DNA from: Histomonas meleagridis | Lineage: Eukaryota > Parabasalia > Tritrichomonadida > Dientamoebidae | Direction of reading: 5' to 3' | Assembly (NCBI GenBank): GCA_020186115.1 | Contig: WSYJ01000186.1 | Location: 1,099,501 to 1,163,500 of the forward strand | Length of the DNA stretch: 64,000 nucleotides | Part shown: positions 20,750 to 30,546 of the stretch, in pieces | Layout of the letters: the number at the start of each line of letters is the position of its first letter | Numbering within the stretch: position 1 is the stretch's first letter | Position numbers and translations under genes: made by a program | The notes under the pieces: generated by a model | What the model was told of the DNA's origin: nothing | Databases searched by the model: none | What the model saw: the letters and a program-made list of their open reading frames with translations, nothing else

Positions 20750-21976
20750 CTATATATACTCTATTGAGATTTTTTTTGTGTTAAGCTTTGAATAGAGTAA
20801 TATCCCTATGATTCCAATTATTACCATTAAAGAAATAATCACAACGATTATCAGAATTACTTTGTTGCTTTTTTCATTAATTCGATTTGGAATTGTAGTA
20901 TTATCTGAATATTCAGAGCTTGGAGGATTTTCATGTTTTGTTTCATCTGATTGTTGTGGTTCATCAGATTCTTGTGGTTCATCTGGTTCCTGAGGTCCTA
21001 TTTCAAAAACTTTATCAATTTTGCGCTTGCCTTTAATTTTTTGAAGAAGAGATTTCAAATTAATAAGCTTTGTGGTTTTTGGTGAAGTTATAATATCTAT
21101 TTTGATATTTGCTTGATCCCAATTATTAGTATCATATATGAACTTAATTTCGGGAAGTGGTTTTCCTTGCACAAAACTTTTTATATCGAAATGACCTTCA
21201 AGATTGAAATTTTTAAAGAAGTTATTATAAAGACTTTGAAATGGATTCTCAAAAAAAATTGAAATTGTTGATGTTTTAGCACTAGGTTCTTGTAATAATG
21301 TATTTATTTCTGTTAAGCCCAAAATATATGGATTTATAACAAAATCTGAAGGGTAATTAGAACAAATATCATTAACACACCCTTCTGTGGATTCTATTTT
21401 AATATTTAGAGTAGCAGAATCAATATAAATTTGTTTTTGATTTGCTTCAACTTTGTTATCTATTGTTTTTGGAATAATGGCACGATTTGCTTTTATATTT
21501 CCACCTTCAAATGATTTAATAAAAATTGTGTCTCCGATAAAATCACTATCAAAAACAATATTATTAGCATCAAAAACAATCACAGGAATATCTTTTGAGA
21601 AATCACCACCTTTAACATAAATATTATCAACACCACTTAAGCCTTTTATTGCAATTTTAGTGCCTGAAATCTTAGAAAGATCAATTAGAGAATCTTTGTT
21701 ATCATCTCCAACAAATATGATGGCAGATTCAACACCTGAAAGTTCTTTATATAAATCATTTATATCAAAGAAGGGTAGGAATTTAGTTGATGCACGAAAT
21801 TCTTTAGCAATCGTTTTCAGTATTTCACATTTATCTTTATTTGGGTTCGATGTCCTAATACATTCTTTTTCAAAAAGTTCTGAGAATTTACCAGCTTCTT
21901 TAAGTGCATTTTGATCTCCACCAGAAAATATAATTTTATGTTGAATAAACAATGCTGAAATATAAAGGAAGAGCAT
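20750..21976 (-). CDS. Single-pass membrane protein, hypothetical
   Basis: 408 residues, not recognised. A hydrophobic N-terminus (MLFLYISALFIQHKIIFSGG) looks like a signal peptide. The ectodomain has repeated short beta-strand-like segments with few cysteines (SSATLNIKIES-type stretches, a CVNDICSNY pair). A low-complexity acidic DEPQ.SDEPQQSDE stalk comes before one transmembrane helix (about 374-398, VILIIVVIISLMVIIGIIGI), and a short basic tail follows (SKLNTKK). Topology suggests a type I surface protein of the kind common in trichomonads. ATG at 21976. No domain assignment is possible by eye. Confidence 0.7.
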   Translation of the reverse strand: MLFLYISALFIQHKIIFSGGDQNALKEAGKFSELFEKECIRTSNPNKDKCEILKTIAKEFRASTKFLPFFDINDLYKELSGVESAIIFVGDDNKDSLIDLSKISGTKIAIKGLSGVDNIYVKGGDFSKDIPVIVFDANNIVFDSDFIGDTIFIKSFEGGNIKANRAIIPKTIDNKVEANQKQIYIDSATLNIKIESTEGCVNDICSNYPSDFVINPYILGLTEINTLLQEPSAKTSTISIFFENPFQSLYNNFFKNFNLEGHFDIKSFVQGKPLPEIKFIYDTNNWDQANIKIDIITSPKTTKLINLKSLLQKIKGKRKIDKVFEIGPQEPDEPQESDEPQQSDETKHENPPSSEYSDNTTIPNRINEKSNKVILIIVVIISLMVIIGIIGILLYSKLNTKKISIEYI

Positions 21977-22140
21977 TTGAAAAATTAAAATTTAACATAT
22001 TGCTTTTTTTATTTTAAACTTTAGAACCATGATTGCTGTATATAAAAACGCTAATTGAAAAATGTTATAATACAAACTCAAAATGTTTGCTAGTAGTTTT
22101 AAACCTAGAAACATAAAAAAAACTTCAAAAAATATCATCA

Positions 22141-22456
22141 CAAACATTGATTTTAATCAAGTAATTCATTTTTCTACTTATGAAAGAAGTTCAATTTTTG
22201 ACTATAATGTTTTTTTAACATATTATGCAGCATTCTTTGGTTAATCAAACGTTTTAAATACTTAATGTTAAATAATCCTGCTATAAAATGTTCAGGCCTT
22301 TTGCTGTTGCAGGAGGAAATCTTGAAATTATTGATTTCGCGTTCATGTGAAGTAGAAACTGAATTTTATCGGAATGATATCTTTAAATATCTTGAAAAAG
22401 CTGATTTTGATGTAAATGAAAAAAATTTTTATTATATTTATTTAAAGTTTGATTAA
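22141..22456 (+). pseudogene. Degenerate DUF3447 head fragment
   Basis: Remnant of the central head: IDFNQ, STYERSS, YYAAFFG, then after frameshifts and stops KRFKYLMLNNPAIK, FAVAGGNLEIIDF and RNDIFKYLEKADFDVNEKNF. The motifs are in family order but spread over different frames, and the N-terminal half is absent. It directly precedes the largely open ankyrin modules of array D, so the head has decayed while its modules have not. Confidence 0.75.
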
Positions 22457-23913
22457 AAAATTTAATATTTCTTTTTGATTTTTGGTGTTATTTATTATTA
22501 TATAAAACTGCATTAATTTTTGCATCTTGGAAAGGTTTTACTGACATAGTTAAAATACTTCTTGAACATGAAGGAATTGATGTAAATATTAAAGATAATT
22601 TTTTTGTCATTAACTTGATATGTGATTATAATGTTTGGAATTAATATTAATTTATTAGCTCTGCACTAATATATGCATCTAAAGGAGGTTATATAGAAAT
22701 CGTTAAATTACTTCTTGAACAAGAAGGAATTGCTGTAAATGCTAAAGATATTTATTCATTATATTTAATATTTCTTTTAATAATTTTTTGTTTCAAAATA
22801 ATATTTAAAAATTATTTAAATTATTTTATACAGCACTTATGGAAGCATCTAAAAATGGTTATACAGAAATAGTTAAATTACTTCTTGAACAAGAAGGAAT
22901 TGATATTAATATCACATGTGTTTAATATGTTTTTTATCCTATTTGTTTTCATAATTTGATGTTTCTAAATATTATTTGGATTTTATATAATTTATTCAGT
23001 AATGCATTTCTTTTAGCCTTGAAAAATAATCATAGTGATATAGCAAAAATTTTCATGAACCAAAAAATCAATTTAAATCATAAAACTATTTATTTTTATT
23101 ATTTATTTTTTATATAAAATAATTAAAAATTCAAACTAATATTTGGAAATTATTGAAATTATTTAGTACAGCCGTTAGTATTGCATCTCAAAGAGGTCTA
23201 ACTGAAATTGCTGAATTAATTCTTGAGTATGGAGGAATTAATGTTAACTCAAAAACCATTTATTTATTTATAATAGAGTTAATTTCAATAATATTTTATT
23301 TTAAATGAATATTTGGAAATAATTTATATTATTTCACACTCCATTAATGAAAGCATCTAAAAAAGGACATGTAGAAATTGTGAAATTACTTTTTAAACAA
23401 AAGAAAATTAATGTAAATCTTAAAGATGTTTTTATGTTTATTTCCGAATTTGATTTGTTAATTTGATATTTATAGAAAATATTTGGAAATTATTCGAATT
23501 AAATAGAACAGCTCTTATGTTTGCAGCTCAATTTGTACATACAGATATTGTTAAATTACTTCTTGAACATAAAGGAATAGATATTAACAAAGAAGATTTT
23601 TATTTATTGTGTTTAATGTTTGTATTAATCATTTTATGTTTCAAAATAGTATCTGGAAATTATTTTCTATATTTAAAACGGCACTTATTTGGGCTTCCTT
23701 AGCTGGCAATACAGAAGCAGTCAAATTACTTATTGAACAAAAACGTATTAAAATTGATGTTGTAGATGCTTGTTTTTTTTATTTACATTATATTTAGAAA
23801 ATTTAGAATTCCAAAGAAATATTCGGTATTCCCTAAAATTATTTAACGATGCTTTGATTTATGCAACATCACAAGGTTTTACAGATATTGTCAATTTACT
23901 TAAAACTAAGTAG
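22457..23913 (+). repeat. Ankyrin module array D (nine modules, diverged but open)
   Basis: Threonine or equivalent codons start at 22507, 22660, 22830, 23001, 23168, 23338, 23508, 23678 and 23848 (intervals 153, 170, 171, 167, 170, 170, 170, 170). All nine modules read without a stop although they differ considerably, for example TALIFASWKGFTDIVKILLE, NAFLLALKNNHSDIAKIFM, TPLMKASKKGHVEIVKLLF and TALIWASLAGNTEAVKLLI. The last reads DALIYATSQGFTDIVNLLKT, then K and stop (23911-23913). The spacers carry stops and shift frame, and most retain ATTTGGAAA about 25-30 nt before the next module. Confidence 0.75.
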
Positions 23914-24343
23914 AAAAAAAATATTTTAATAAAAAATAATATTATTAATTTTTTAACATTAATTGGAATGAAATATCATTTATATCCGTAATATTTCTCT
24001 TAAAATTATTGTGAATCTTTGTTTTTAAAATAAAAAATTCAAATGTTAAAACCCCACTTACACAAGACGCTGTCAACCAAATACATTACAAATAATTTTA
24101 AAATTAAAAAGAAATCTATAATAGGGAAAGTTGGTTGACAGTGTCTTATTTATACACGAAATTTCATTTTAAAATCGAAATCTTTTCTATTTTTTCACAA
24201 TGATCGAAGTTTTTATACTCTACCATATTACTTATGACAATTTTTTCTATTGACAAGAGAATTTTCTTACTTATTAAATAATAATGTGTTTCATTTAAAA
24301 ACGAAATTAGAACAATAATTTTACAAACACCTTTGTATCTTGT
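23914..24343. other. Intergenic with 17-bp inverted repeat
   Basis: 430 bp between array D and the 3' end of the kinase gene. It holds an inverted repeat: 24064-24080 (AAGACGCTGTCAACCAA) pairs with 24131-24147, with one G-U type mismatch and a 50-nt AT-rich loop. It could be a small inverted-repeat element or a hairpin at a transcript end. No coding frame is supported. Confidence 0.45.
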
Positions 24344-25429
24344 TTAAAACCCTGCACATTGGTTCATCTTATCTACAAAATTCAGCTCATCTGATGAAAA
24401 CTCTGTTTGCAAATCATCAATTTCTTCTTTTTCCAAAAGTCGAGGTAAGTCAGTTGGAGGCAGTGGCTGACCAGCCTCTGGCCCAGGGATCAAGTTTATT
24501 TCTGATAATTTCGCCATTTCTTCGGGCGGTAAACTTTCCCATTCGTATCCATCGTCCATAGAACCGTTGACACTTTTCAGCGCATCCATCAAATACGCGT
24601 AAATCAACTTATAGTTAGGCTCATCCTTAACTCGGAGAGACTTTATAAGCCTATATATAACCCAGAATTGTTCCGGAAAACCTTTCTCTACCAAGAAGGA
24701 ATGGATATCTGCATTAAGTTTGGCTCGAAAAATTTCTTTCCGCTCTTTGGAGACAGCCCATGGAAACTCTCCGGTATATAACTCGAGAAGAGAGAAAAAC
24801 CAACTGAATAAGTCATCACGTCGACCTTGTTCTTTTCCTCTTTGTGCATTAAGTGATGCATATCTAGCAGTTCCAACATAACCTGGACGATTCCTTGGTG
24901 AAACATATTCACCTTCATCAGTGAGATACCTTCTGCTAAGACCGAAATCTATGAGAGCTATCGGATGAGAACGATTTGGTCGAATTAGAACTTGAGATGG
25001 TTTAACATCTCTGTGAATGAAGCCTAGGGAGTGGAATGCTTCCAGGGCGCGAAGTATTTCGATACCAAGTCTGATTGTACTTGAAATAGAATATGATTTG
25101 TTAGGAAGTATTTTACGTACGTCTGTAAGTGATGGTCCTAGGAGTTCCATTGCAAGACATTTCAAGTTAATAGCTTCTTTGTATTCATAAAAAGCAGGAA
25201 AATATGGTAAGTTGTTCAACTGCTTAAAAAAATTATATTCTTTTGCTAGAGCCTTTTTGATACTTAGAGTGTATTCAACTTTTAAGGCACAAGAAAAATC
25301 AGTATTTTGTTTTTTAACATGATATATATCACCGTAACTTCCTTGTCCAACTAACTTAATAATTTCATATCCTTGTACAATTGTCCCTGGTTCGAATGTT
25401 TTTCGTTCCTTTTTTGTCACCTTCTTCAT
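24344..25429 (-). CDS. CK1-family serine/threonine kinase
   Basis: 361 residues, complete kinase domain at about 18-290. Glycine loop GQGSYGDIY, VAIK-type lysine in CALKVE, catalytic loop HRDVKPSQ, DFG in LIDFGLSRRY, CK1/TTBK-type activation segment GYVGTARYASLNAQRGKEQG followed by RRDDLFSWFFSLLELYTGE, and W in FPWAV. CK1 lacks the APE motif, as here. The S-Q after HRDVKP (usually D/E-N) is unusual: the metal-binding N is replaced by Q in KPSQVL, which is worth noting when judging activity. Short C-terminal tail (PGPEAGQPLPPTDLPRLL). Expected role: protein phosphorylation in cytosol or nucleus; substrate unknown. Confidence 0.9.
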   Translation of the reverse strand: MKKVTKKERKTFEPGTIVQGYEIIKLVGQGSYGDIYHVKKQNTDFSCALKVEYTLSIKKALAKEYNFFKQLNNLPYFPAFYEYKEAINLKCLAMELLGPSLTDVRKILPNKSYSISSTIRLGIEILRALEAFHSLGFIHRDVKPSQVLIRPNRSHPIALIDFGLSRRYLTDEGEYVSPRNRPGYVGTARYASLNAQRGKEQGRRDDLFSWFFSLLELYTGEFPWAVSKERKEIFRAKLNADIHSFLVEKGFPEQFWVIYRLIKSLRVKDEPNYKLIYAYLMDALKSVNGSMDDGYEWESLPPEEMAKLSEINLIPGPEAGQPLPPTDLPRLLEKEEIDDLQTEFSSDELNFVDKMNQCAGF

Positions 25430-25615
25430 GTGGACGTGGCGTGAAGAGAATAACCTCCAATAAACATTTGAATTTTCAATGGTTCTAGAACCAGCAGTTT
25501 ACGTTAAAATGCCATTGAAAACAAGCTATCGTTGTTTTTTGTTTCCTTTATAAAGATATTACTTGTCAAACTCAATGATAAAAATCATAAACAATTTTAT
25601 TAACAATTTTTTTCT

Positions 25616-26392
25616 CTAAATGGTGAATTTTTTTCCTCTATTTTTCATACTAACATGAACAAGTTTTCCGAAACCTGATGAACTCGATTCATATATGAAG
25701 TTTATTATATCCTCTATAACAAAGTATACAATGACTTGGTGGATATAAGCGTTGACCCACTGTTTAAGCTTATTCCAAACGCTTTCGAGTAATTCTTTAC
25801 CAATTGATATTGTACTAACAATTGATGTTTTTATATCAAAGTTCAGATGTGTGGAATCCAAGCAACTCATCTGTATGATTCCATCTTTTGTAATTAATAT
25901 TTGAAAATCACCTTGAAATTGGTGGAGCTCAAATTGAACCTGGAGAGACACCGGTGAAATGTATGGGATTTGAACTTCTGTGGTTGCGTCAATGATAAGA
26001 TTTGGTTCATAATCAATTTGAAAAGTGAATCCATCTTCAACCATTTGTATTGTGCGCATTGATGGTGGCATTGAATGGAATTTAAAATTGTTAAGTTCCA
26101 TTTTTTGAATTGCTTGAACTCCATTTGGAATTTCGGAGAATATTTGGATCAATTTACTTTCTAACGCTTTTCTACTTATAAAACGAGGATAAGCTCTCCA
26201 AAGTAATCTGTTTAACCAAATTAATGATAGATTTTTATCACTTTTTAAATTATTAGAATAATAAGGATTAATTTTATGGCAATGATTCTTACTTGTAAAC
26301 CTAAAACCTAAAGCAAGATAAATAAAAATGAATATGATGATTCCGAATATAAAGCCAAGGATGGCCAGGAACAAAGAAACCAAAACCATCAT
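25616..26392 (-). CDS. SMP-domain lipid-transfer protein, membrane anchored
   Basis: 258 residues. An N-terminal transmembrane helix (about 2-30) is followed by a segment like the start of SMP (synaptotagmin-like mitochondrial lipid-binding) domains: LIWLNRLLWRAYPRFISRKA, LESKLIQIFSEIP. Then MELNNFKFHSMPPSMRTIQM and FQIDYEPNLIIDATTEVQIP fit the beta-sheet that lines the lipid tunnel. Known SMP proteins with this layout (E-Syt, Nvj2/TEX2 types) sit in the ER and transfer lipids at membrane contacts. Here no C2 or PH domain follows, which is a minimal architecture. Inferred from pattern only. The gene lies 186 bp upstream of the CK1 gene in the same direction. Confidence 0.65.
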   Translation of the reverse strand: MMVLVSLFLAILGFIFGIIIFIFIYLALGFRFTSKNHCHKINPYYSNNLKSDKNLSLIWLNRLLWRAYPRFISRKALESKLIQIFSEIPNGVQAIQKMELNNFKFHSMPPSMRTIQMVEDGFTFQIDYEPNLIIDATTEVQIPYISPVSLQVQFELHQFQGDFQILITKDGIIQMSCLDSTHLNFDIKTSIVSTISIGKELLESVWNKLKQWVNAYIHQVIVYFVIEDIINFIYESSSSGFGKLVHVSMKNRGKKFTI

Positions 26393-26798
26393 AAATTTTA
26401 AACGTTATCTGGATGATGACGATAAAACCTTCTGAAAGAAACATCCAGTAAAAAGCATGAATATAATTCTTTGCTGTCGCTCTATTAAATCATTTAGTCA
26501 CCGCCTTTAGCTTCAGGGTAATCGTTTTATTTTTTCTCTTTTATTTTGGCATTGATTTTCGTATCTCTTGGGATCAAAATTCATATATGCTATTACTTTC
26601 TTGATGGATATCAAATCATTTTACCAAAATCATCACAGTAATTGAATGAATAACAGGGGTTATTGAGATTTGTTGTAACCATTTTGGAGGGAAAAATAAC
26701 CGTAAAATATCACTGAAAATTAAAAACGGTGACAATTCAAAGAACGATGTATTTAAACGGTTTTTACCGGCACTTTTATATTTTCTCTAAAAGTCAAA
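26393..26798. promoter_or_regulatory. Divergent intergenic region with AACGG boxes
   Basis: 406 bp between the divergent SMP gene and the plus-strand CK1 gene. It contains ATAACCGTAAAATAT (about 26696), AAAAACGGTG (about 26722) and AAACGGTTTTTACCGG (26755-26770), the last about 30-45 nt before the kinase ATG. These resemble Myb-type AACNG sites. No gene is seen. Confidence 0.4.
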
Positions 26799-27764
26799 AT
26801 GGAGCTCAAAAAGGGACAAACTGTTGGATTTTTTTCATTAAGAGAAGAAATTGGAAATGGAGGGTTTGGTTCCATCTGGAAAGTAAAGTCAACAGAAGAC
26901 GATAAATATTATGCAATGAAAATCGAACCATTACAAGCTAAAAGGGCTACACTAGCATTCGAAATAGGTGTTCTAAAGAGGTTGGCAAATTCTGAGCGAT
27001 TTCCCAAATATGTATTTGATGGTTCTGATGAAACAAAAAGATTTCTTGTAGAGGAACTTCTCGGGCCCAACCTCTTCAAAATTACTGAACATTTACCAGG
27101 TCAATATTTTGAAGACTGCTACATTGCTAAACTTGCCGACGAGATGCTGTATTGCATTGAAGCAGTTCATAAACATGGTTATGTTCACCGCGATATCAAA
27201 CCTCAAAACTTTGTTGTTCGATTGAATGGTAATGTTGCTATATGTCTTCTTGATTTTGGCATATCCAAATTATATCTTAATCAGAATGGCCAGCACATTG
27301 AGGCTCGCGGACATCCAAGTGGAGGAGGCTCTCCTGTTTATGCATCAGTCAATTCACATAACCAAGTTGATCTCTCACGCAGAGATGATTTGATATCACT
27401 TATTTACTCAATTCTTTCCATTTCCAAATATCGCCTTCCGTGGATGTCAACTCAAGGAATTCAGGAAATCGGCAATATAAAGAAACAACATAAATTATCA
27501 GTTTTATGCAAACCTCTTGGACCCGGATTCGTAGAGTTTGCAAATCACGTAGAATCTTTAGGCTTTGCTGATGAGCCCAATTATCAACTTTTACACCGTG
27601 CTCTCGCTAAGAACATAGTTAAGAATCAATACCTTTACCAATGGCAAGGAATAAAGGTACAAAATGCACAGCCTGGTGGTAACAACGATCCAACTGGGTT
27701 CCTGCTGAGCCTTATGCCATACATGACTGAAGCAGAACCTGAAAGTAAGTGTAATATCCAATAA
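26799..27764 (+). CDS. CK1-family serine/threonine kinase
   Basis: 321 residues. Glycine loop GNGGFGSIW, lysine in AMKIE, catalytic loop HRDIKPQNF, DFG in LLDFGISKLY, activation segment GSPVYASVNSHNQVDLSRRD followed by DLISLIYSILS. All key catalytic residues (K, D, N, DFG) are present. CK1-type features are the SRRDDL motif and absence of APE; the more usual GTxRYAS is GSPVYAS here. The domain fills nearly the entire protein, with a short C-terminal tail. Distinct from the neighbouring CK1 at 24344-25429 (different activation segment), so not a recent duplicate. ATG preceded by AAAAGTCAAA. Confidence 0.9.
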   Translation: MELKKGQTVGFFSLREEIGNGGFGSIWKVKSTEDDKYYAMKIEPLQAKRATLAFEIGVLKRLANSERFPKYVFDGSDETKRFLVEELLGPNLFKITEHLPGQYFEDCYIAKLADEMLYCIEAVHKHGYVHRDIKPQNFVVRLNGNVAICLLDFGISKLYLNQNGQHIEARGHPSGGGSPVYASVNSHNQVDLSRRDDLISLIYSILSISKYRLPWMSTQGIQEIGNIKKQHKLSVLCKPLGPGFVEFANHVESLGFADEPNYQLLHRALAKNIVKNQYLYQWQGIKVQNAQPGGNNDPTGFLLSLMPYMTEAEPESKCNIQ

Positions 27765-28219
27765 ATGTTATTTGTGAAAAAAGTGGCATATAAACTTTTC
27801 AAAAAAGTTTTATTTTAAAAATGTGAAAACAAAAAAAACCGAATTTACAACCTGAGGTCTATTTCTATAATTTTAAGTATTATAAAGAAATTAAACAAAA
27901 TAATGGGTTTGCATTTTTGGGAAATCATGTGATATCTTATCATTGAAAATCATTTAAAATTTTAAATTTTCTTACTTGAAGATAAGAACAAGTTATCAAT
28001 CCATCAAATAATACATTTAGACCTTTTGAGGTTATATATATATATATATATATTGTAATTTAAAGTTAACTAAAATTTTTTTGTTTTTACTTCTTCATAA
28101 GTAACGACCGTTTACTACCAGATCATATCGAGCACAAAAGAAGCATTCAAAATTGTGAAGACGTGAAATTTGACGGTTATTTACCAAGAATTTGGCATTC
28201 ACTTCACATTTCAAATCCA
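27765..28219. other. Intergenic with (TA)n and TAACGACCGTTT
   Basis: 455 bp. It contains a (TA)n microsatellite at about 28033-28052 and TAACGACCGTTT (28102-28113), combining two Myb-like cores, about 105 nt before the next ATG. TTCACTTCACATTTC just before 28220 is initiator-like. No other gene is supported. Confidence 0.4.
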
Positions 28220-28813
28220 ATGGATGAATATTATGAGGAAATCAATGACAATGAGGGTGAGAACCCAAAAGTAATCGAAATTGATAGTGATCAAAGCAGC
28301 AGTGAAAGCTCTTCCAGTTCGTTTTCTGAAAGTTCATCTGATGAAGAAGAATATTATGATAAAGTTCTTATAAGAATGAGAGACGAGCTTGATGAACTTA
28401 TTAAAAAGAGGATAAGAAGAAATAGGCGCAAGGCTTCTCACCAAAAGAAAAAAGAAGAACATAAGAAAGATGAAAAACCATCTTCCAGTGAAGACACTCA
28501 ACAAGAGCAGCGACCACCACAATATTGGTTCAAGTATAGGCCAGCATTTGAAGCCTGGACCATTCCAAGCACTAGGAAAATGTATCTTCGTAGAATGGTT
28601 TATTCTAAACCACACTATTGGAGATACCATAGATGGGAAGATAAGAAGAGTGATGATGAATATGAAAACCAAGCATCTCCTTCACCAGAGCCTCAATTCG
28701 ACCCACAATTTCCTGAATATTATAATTATCAAGGATTTCCTCCACAAAATGTTATGTACCCTCAAATGCCGCATTATGGAATGCCGTTTCAAGGTTACGG
28801 AGCACAGTGGTGA
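28220..28813 (+). CDS. Acidic serine-rich hypothetical protein
   Basis: 197 residues; the ATG at 28220 is chosen because the longer frame begins with GTG. Low complexity throughout: an acidic, serine-rich stretch (IDSDQSSSESSSSSFSESSS, then DEEEYYDK), a basic segment (KKRIRRNRRKASHQKKKEEH), then tryptophan/tyrosine-rich sequence (YWFKYRPAFEAWTIPSTRKM, YWRYHRWED) and a P/Q/Y/M-rich C-terminus (PPQNVMYPQMPHYGMPFQGY). No domain recognised; likely disordered, possibly an RNA-associated or nuclear protein by composition only. Confidence 0.65.
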   Translation: MDEYYEEINDNEGENPKVIEIDSDQSSSESSSSSFSESSSDEEEYYDKVLIRMRDELDELIKKRIRRNRRKASHQKKKEEHKKDEKPSSSEDTQQEQRPPQYWFKYRPAFEAWTIPSTRKMYLRRMVYSKPHYWRYHRWEDKKSDDEYENQASPSPEPQFDPQFPEYYNYQGFPPQNVMYPQMPHYGMPFQGYGAQW

Positions 28814-28906
28814 ACTTTGGTGTGTTGGTACTAATTAGTAAACGAGCTCCCTAACTTTTTCTGTTGTTTATTCCTATTTGAATGATTTACATACAGTCTG
28901 CTTTGT

Positions 28907-30265
28907 ATGGAGTACAAAGTTACTCCAAGACAAAAAACAGATTTTCTTTTTGCCGATATCTTTCCAATAAAGATACCTTCTGCAGAAAGTGGGATAATTC
29001 AAGAAGATTATGATAAATATTTAACAGATTTATTTTACAATTTTTTAATCTTACCAAATGAACAACAACCGCCTATTTTAGACAAAATAAATCTTGCCAT
29101 TGATAAATATAATGAAAAAATATATAATTATTTTGATCCTAATCATTTTTCGAAATTAGTTCTTCTTTTAAAAGATCCAAATTTTTTCGATTTTGCTATA
29201 ATAACTTTCACTAGATTTCTTCACTTGATTCCAGATATTACAAAAAATCTTCTTGAAGAAGATTTTTTTGAAGTAATTGAACAATATATAAAAATGCCTG
29301 GTGAAAGGTGTCAAAAATCACTTCGTGTAATTATCGAAATCTTTAAGTCTTCTGCTCCTCAAGATAATATACAAATTCGAAATGCCTTTTATTCGAGCAA
29401 TTGTTATCGCATTTTACTTCTCATCATTGAAGAAGAGCAATACATAGATGAAACATCCGAAATTATTTATTTAATGACAGTGAGTCCTTCTTATCCCAAT
29501 CATTTTCCAGAAAAAATTATCAATATTCTTATTAATTTTATCAGATCACTCCACATCATTCAGGAAATTAATGGAATTAAAGGACTTAACAAGCTCCTTA
29601 CAAATGGTTATGATATTTCTTCATACGTACTTCTCGAGGACATTTCTGAAACAAGTTTGCTCGAGGATTTCACATCGTTCCTCACAATTCCGAACGAAGC
29701 CCTTCAAATTGCTACTATCGAAATTCTTGTCAACTTATGTTTTTACAAAGACAAAGCGTTAAAAGGTATGGTAAATTTCCATACTATTACTGAAGTACGT
29801 GAATTAATTAATTGTTCCAGGTCAACATTAATTGTTGGGAATTCATTAGATTTTTTTTTAAAGTGGGTTCTTAACACTACCGAATATTATTTTTTGCTTC
29901 TTGACGAGATCTCTAACATTAACTTTACTTTAATTTGTCGGCAGCAACCTGTTTCCGTTAAATTGCTGATGACTGATTTACTTCTTCGAATGTCACAAAA
30001 TGCTAAAGCTTATCAATTACAAAGGATAGTGACTGAAGAGTTCGTATTGACATTGTTTGAACAATTGGATTTGTTGGGAGAAGAATTCGCAAACATTTTT
30101 TTTGATCTGATTATGAAAACATCAGCGATGTGCCAGGAAAACATTGAATTGCTAAGAATGCTTCAAAATGCCTTTCATAACGAGGAATTTAGTGAAGAAT
30201 TCCAAAGACAAGTAGATGAAGTAATGGTACATATTGACTCGTTGTTAGAAAACTATATTGAATAA
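28907..30265 (+). CDS. Armadillo-like helical hypothetical protein
   Basis: 452 residues. The start (MEYKVTPRQKTDFLFADIFP) is followed by continuous helical repeats with regular hydrophobic spacing (FSKLVLLLKDPNFFDFAIIT, YIKMPGERCQKSLRVIIEIF, NALQIATIEILVNLCFYKD-type stretches). Pattern suggests an ARM/HEAT solenoid scaffold. No catalytic or targeting motif is visible, and I do not recognise the orthologue. It begins 93 bp after the acidic protein in the same direction. Paralogous solenoid proteins are common in trichomonads (established knowledge), but none closely similar lies in this window. Confidence 0.7.
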   Translation: MEYKVTPRQKTDFLFADIFPIKIPSAESGIIQEDYDKYLTDLFYNFLILPNEQQPPILDKINLAIDKYNEKIYNYFDPNHFSKLVLLLKDPNFFDFAIITFTRFLHLIPDITKNLLEEDFFEVIEQYIKMPGERCQKSLRVIIEIFKSSAPQDNIQIRNAFYSSNCYRILLLIIEEEQYIDETSEIIYLMTVSPSYPNHFPEKIINILINFIRSLHIIQEINGIKGLNKLLTNGYDISSYVLLEDISETSLLEDFTSFLTIPNEALQIATIEILVNLCFYKDKALKGMVNFHTITEVRELINCSRSTLIVGNSLDFFLKWVLNTTEYYFLLLDEISNINFTLICRQQPVSVKLLMTDLLLRMSQNAKAYQLQRIVTEEFVLTLFEQLDLLGEEFANIFFDLIMKTSAMCQENIELLRMLQNAFHNEEFSEEFQRQVDEVMVHIDSLLENYIE

Positions 30266-30546
30266 AAAAATTTTTTATAATAAATTGTGTTTGTAATTTA
30301 TAAAGAAAGTTTTAAATGATATCTTTAATAAAACGATTAAAATAAATTTTAATGAGATTAAATTTTTTATAAATATTATGCAATACATATTCTTTGATTT
30401 AAACCTATTACTAAAAATAAAGAGATATTATATATAATAATTTTATTTCATAATACTATTTATAATTTAGGGGGGTTATATCATGATGCAGCTTTAAATA
30501 AGGTTTTTAAAGAACGTTTAAAAGCGACCACTTTTTAAATTTTGTT

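Noticed and set aside
25385-25402. GGTTCGAATG resembling a tRNA B box
   Set aside because: It lies inside the CK1 coding sequence and there is no A box or cloverleaf around it; no tRNA or rRNA gene was found in the window.
28033-28056. (TA)n run
   Set aside because: An ordinary microsatellite in AT-rich DNA; no further significance visible.
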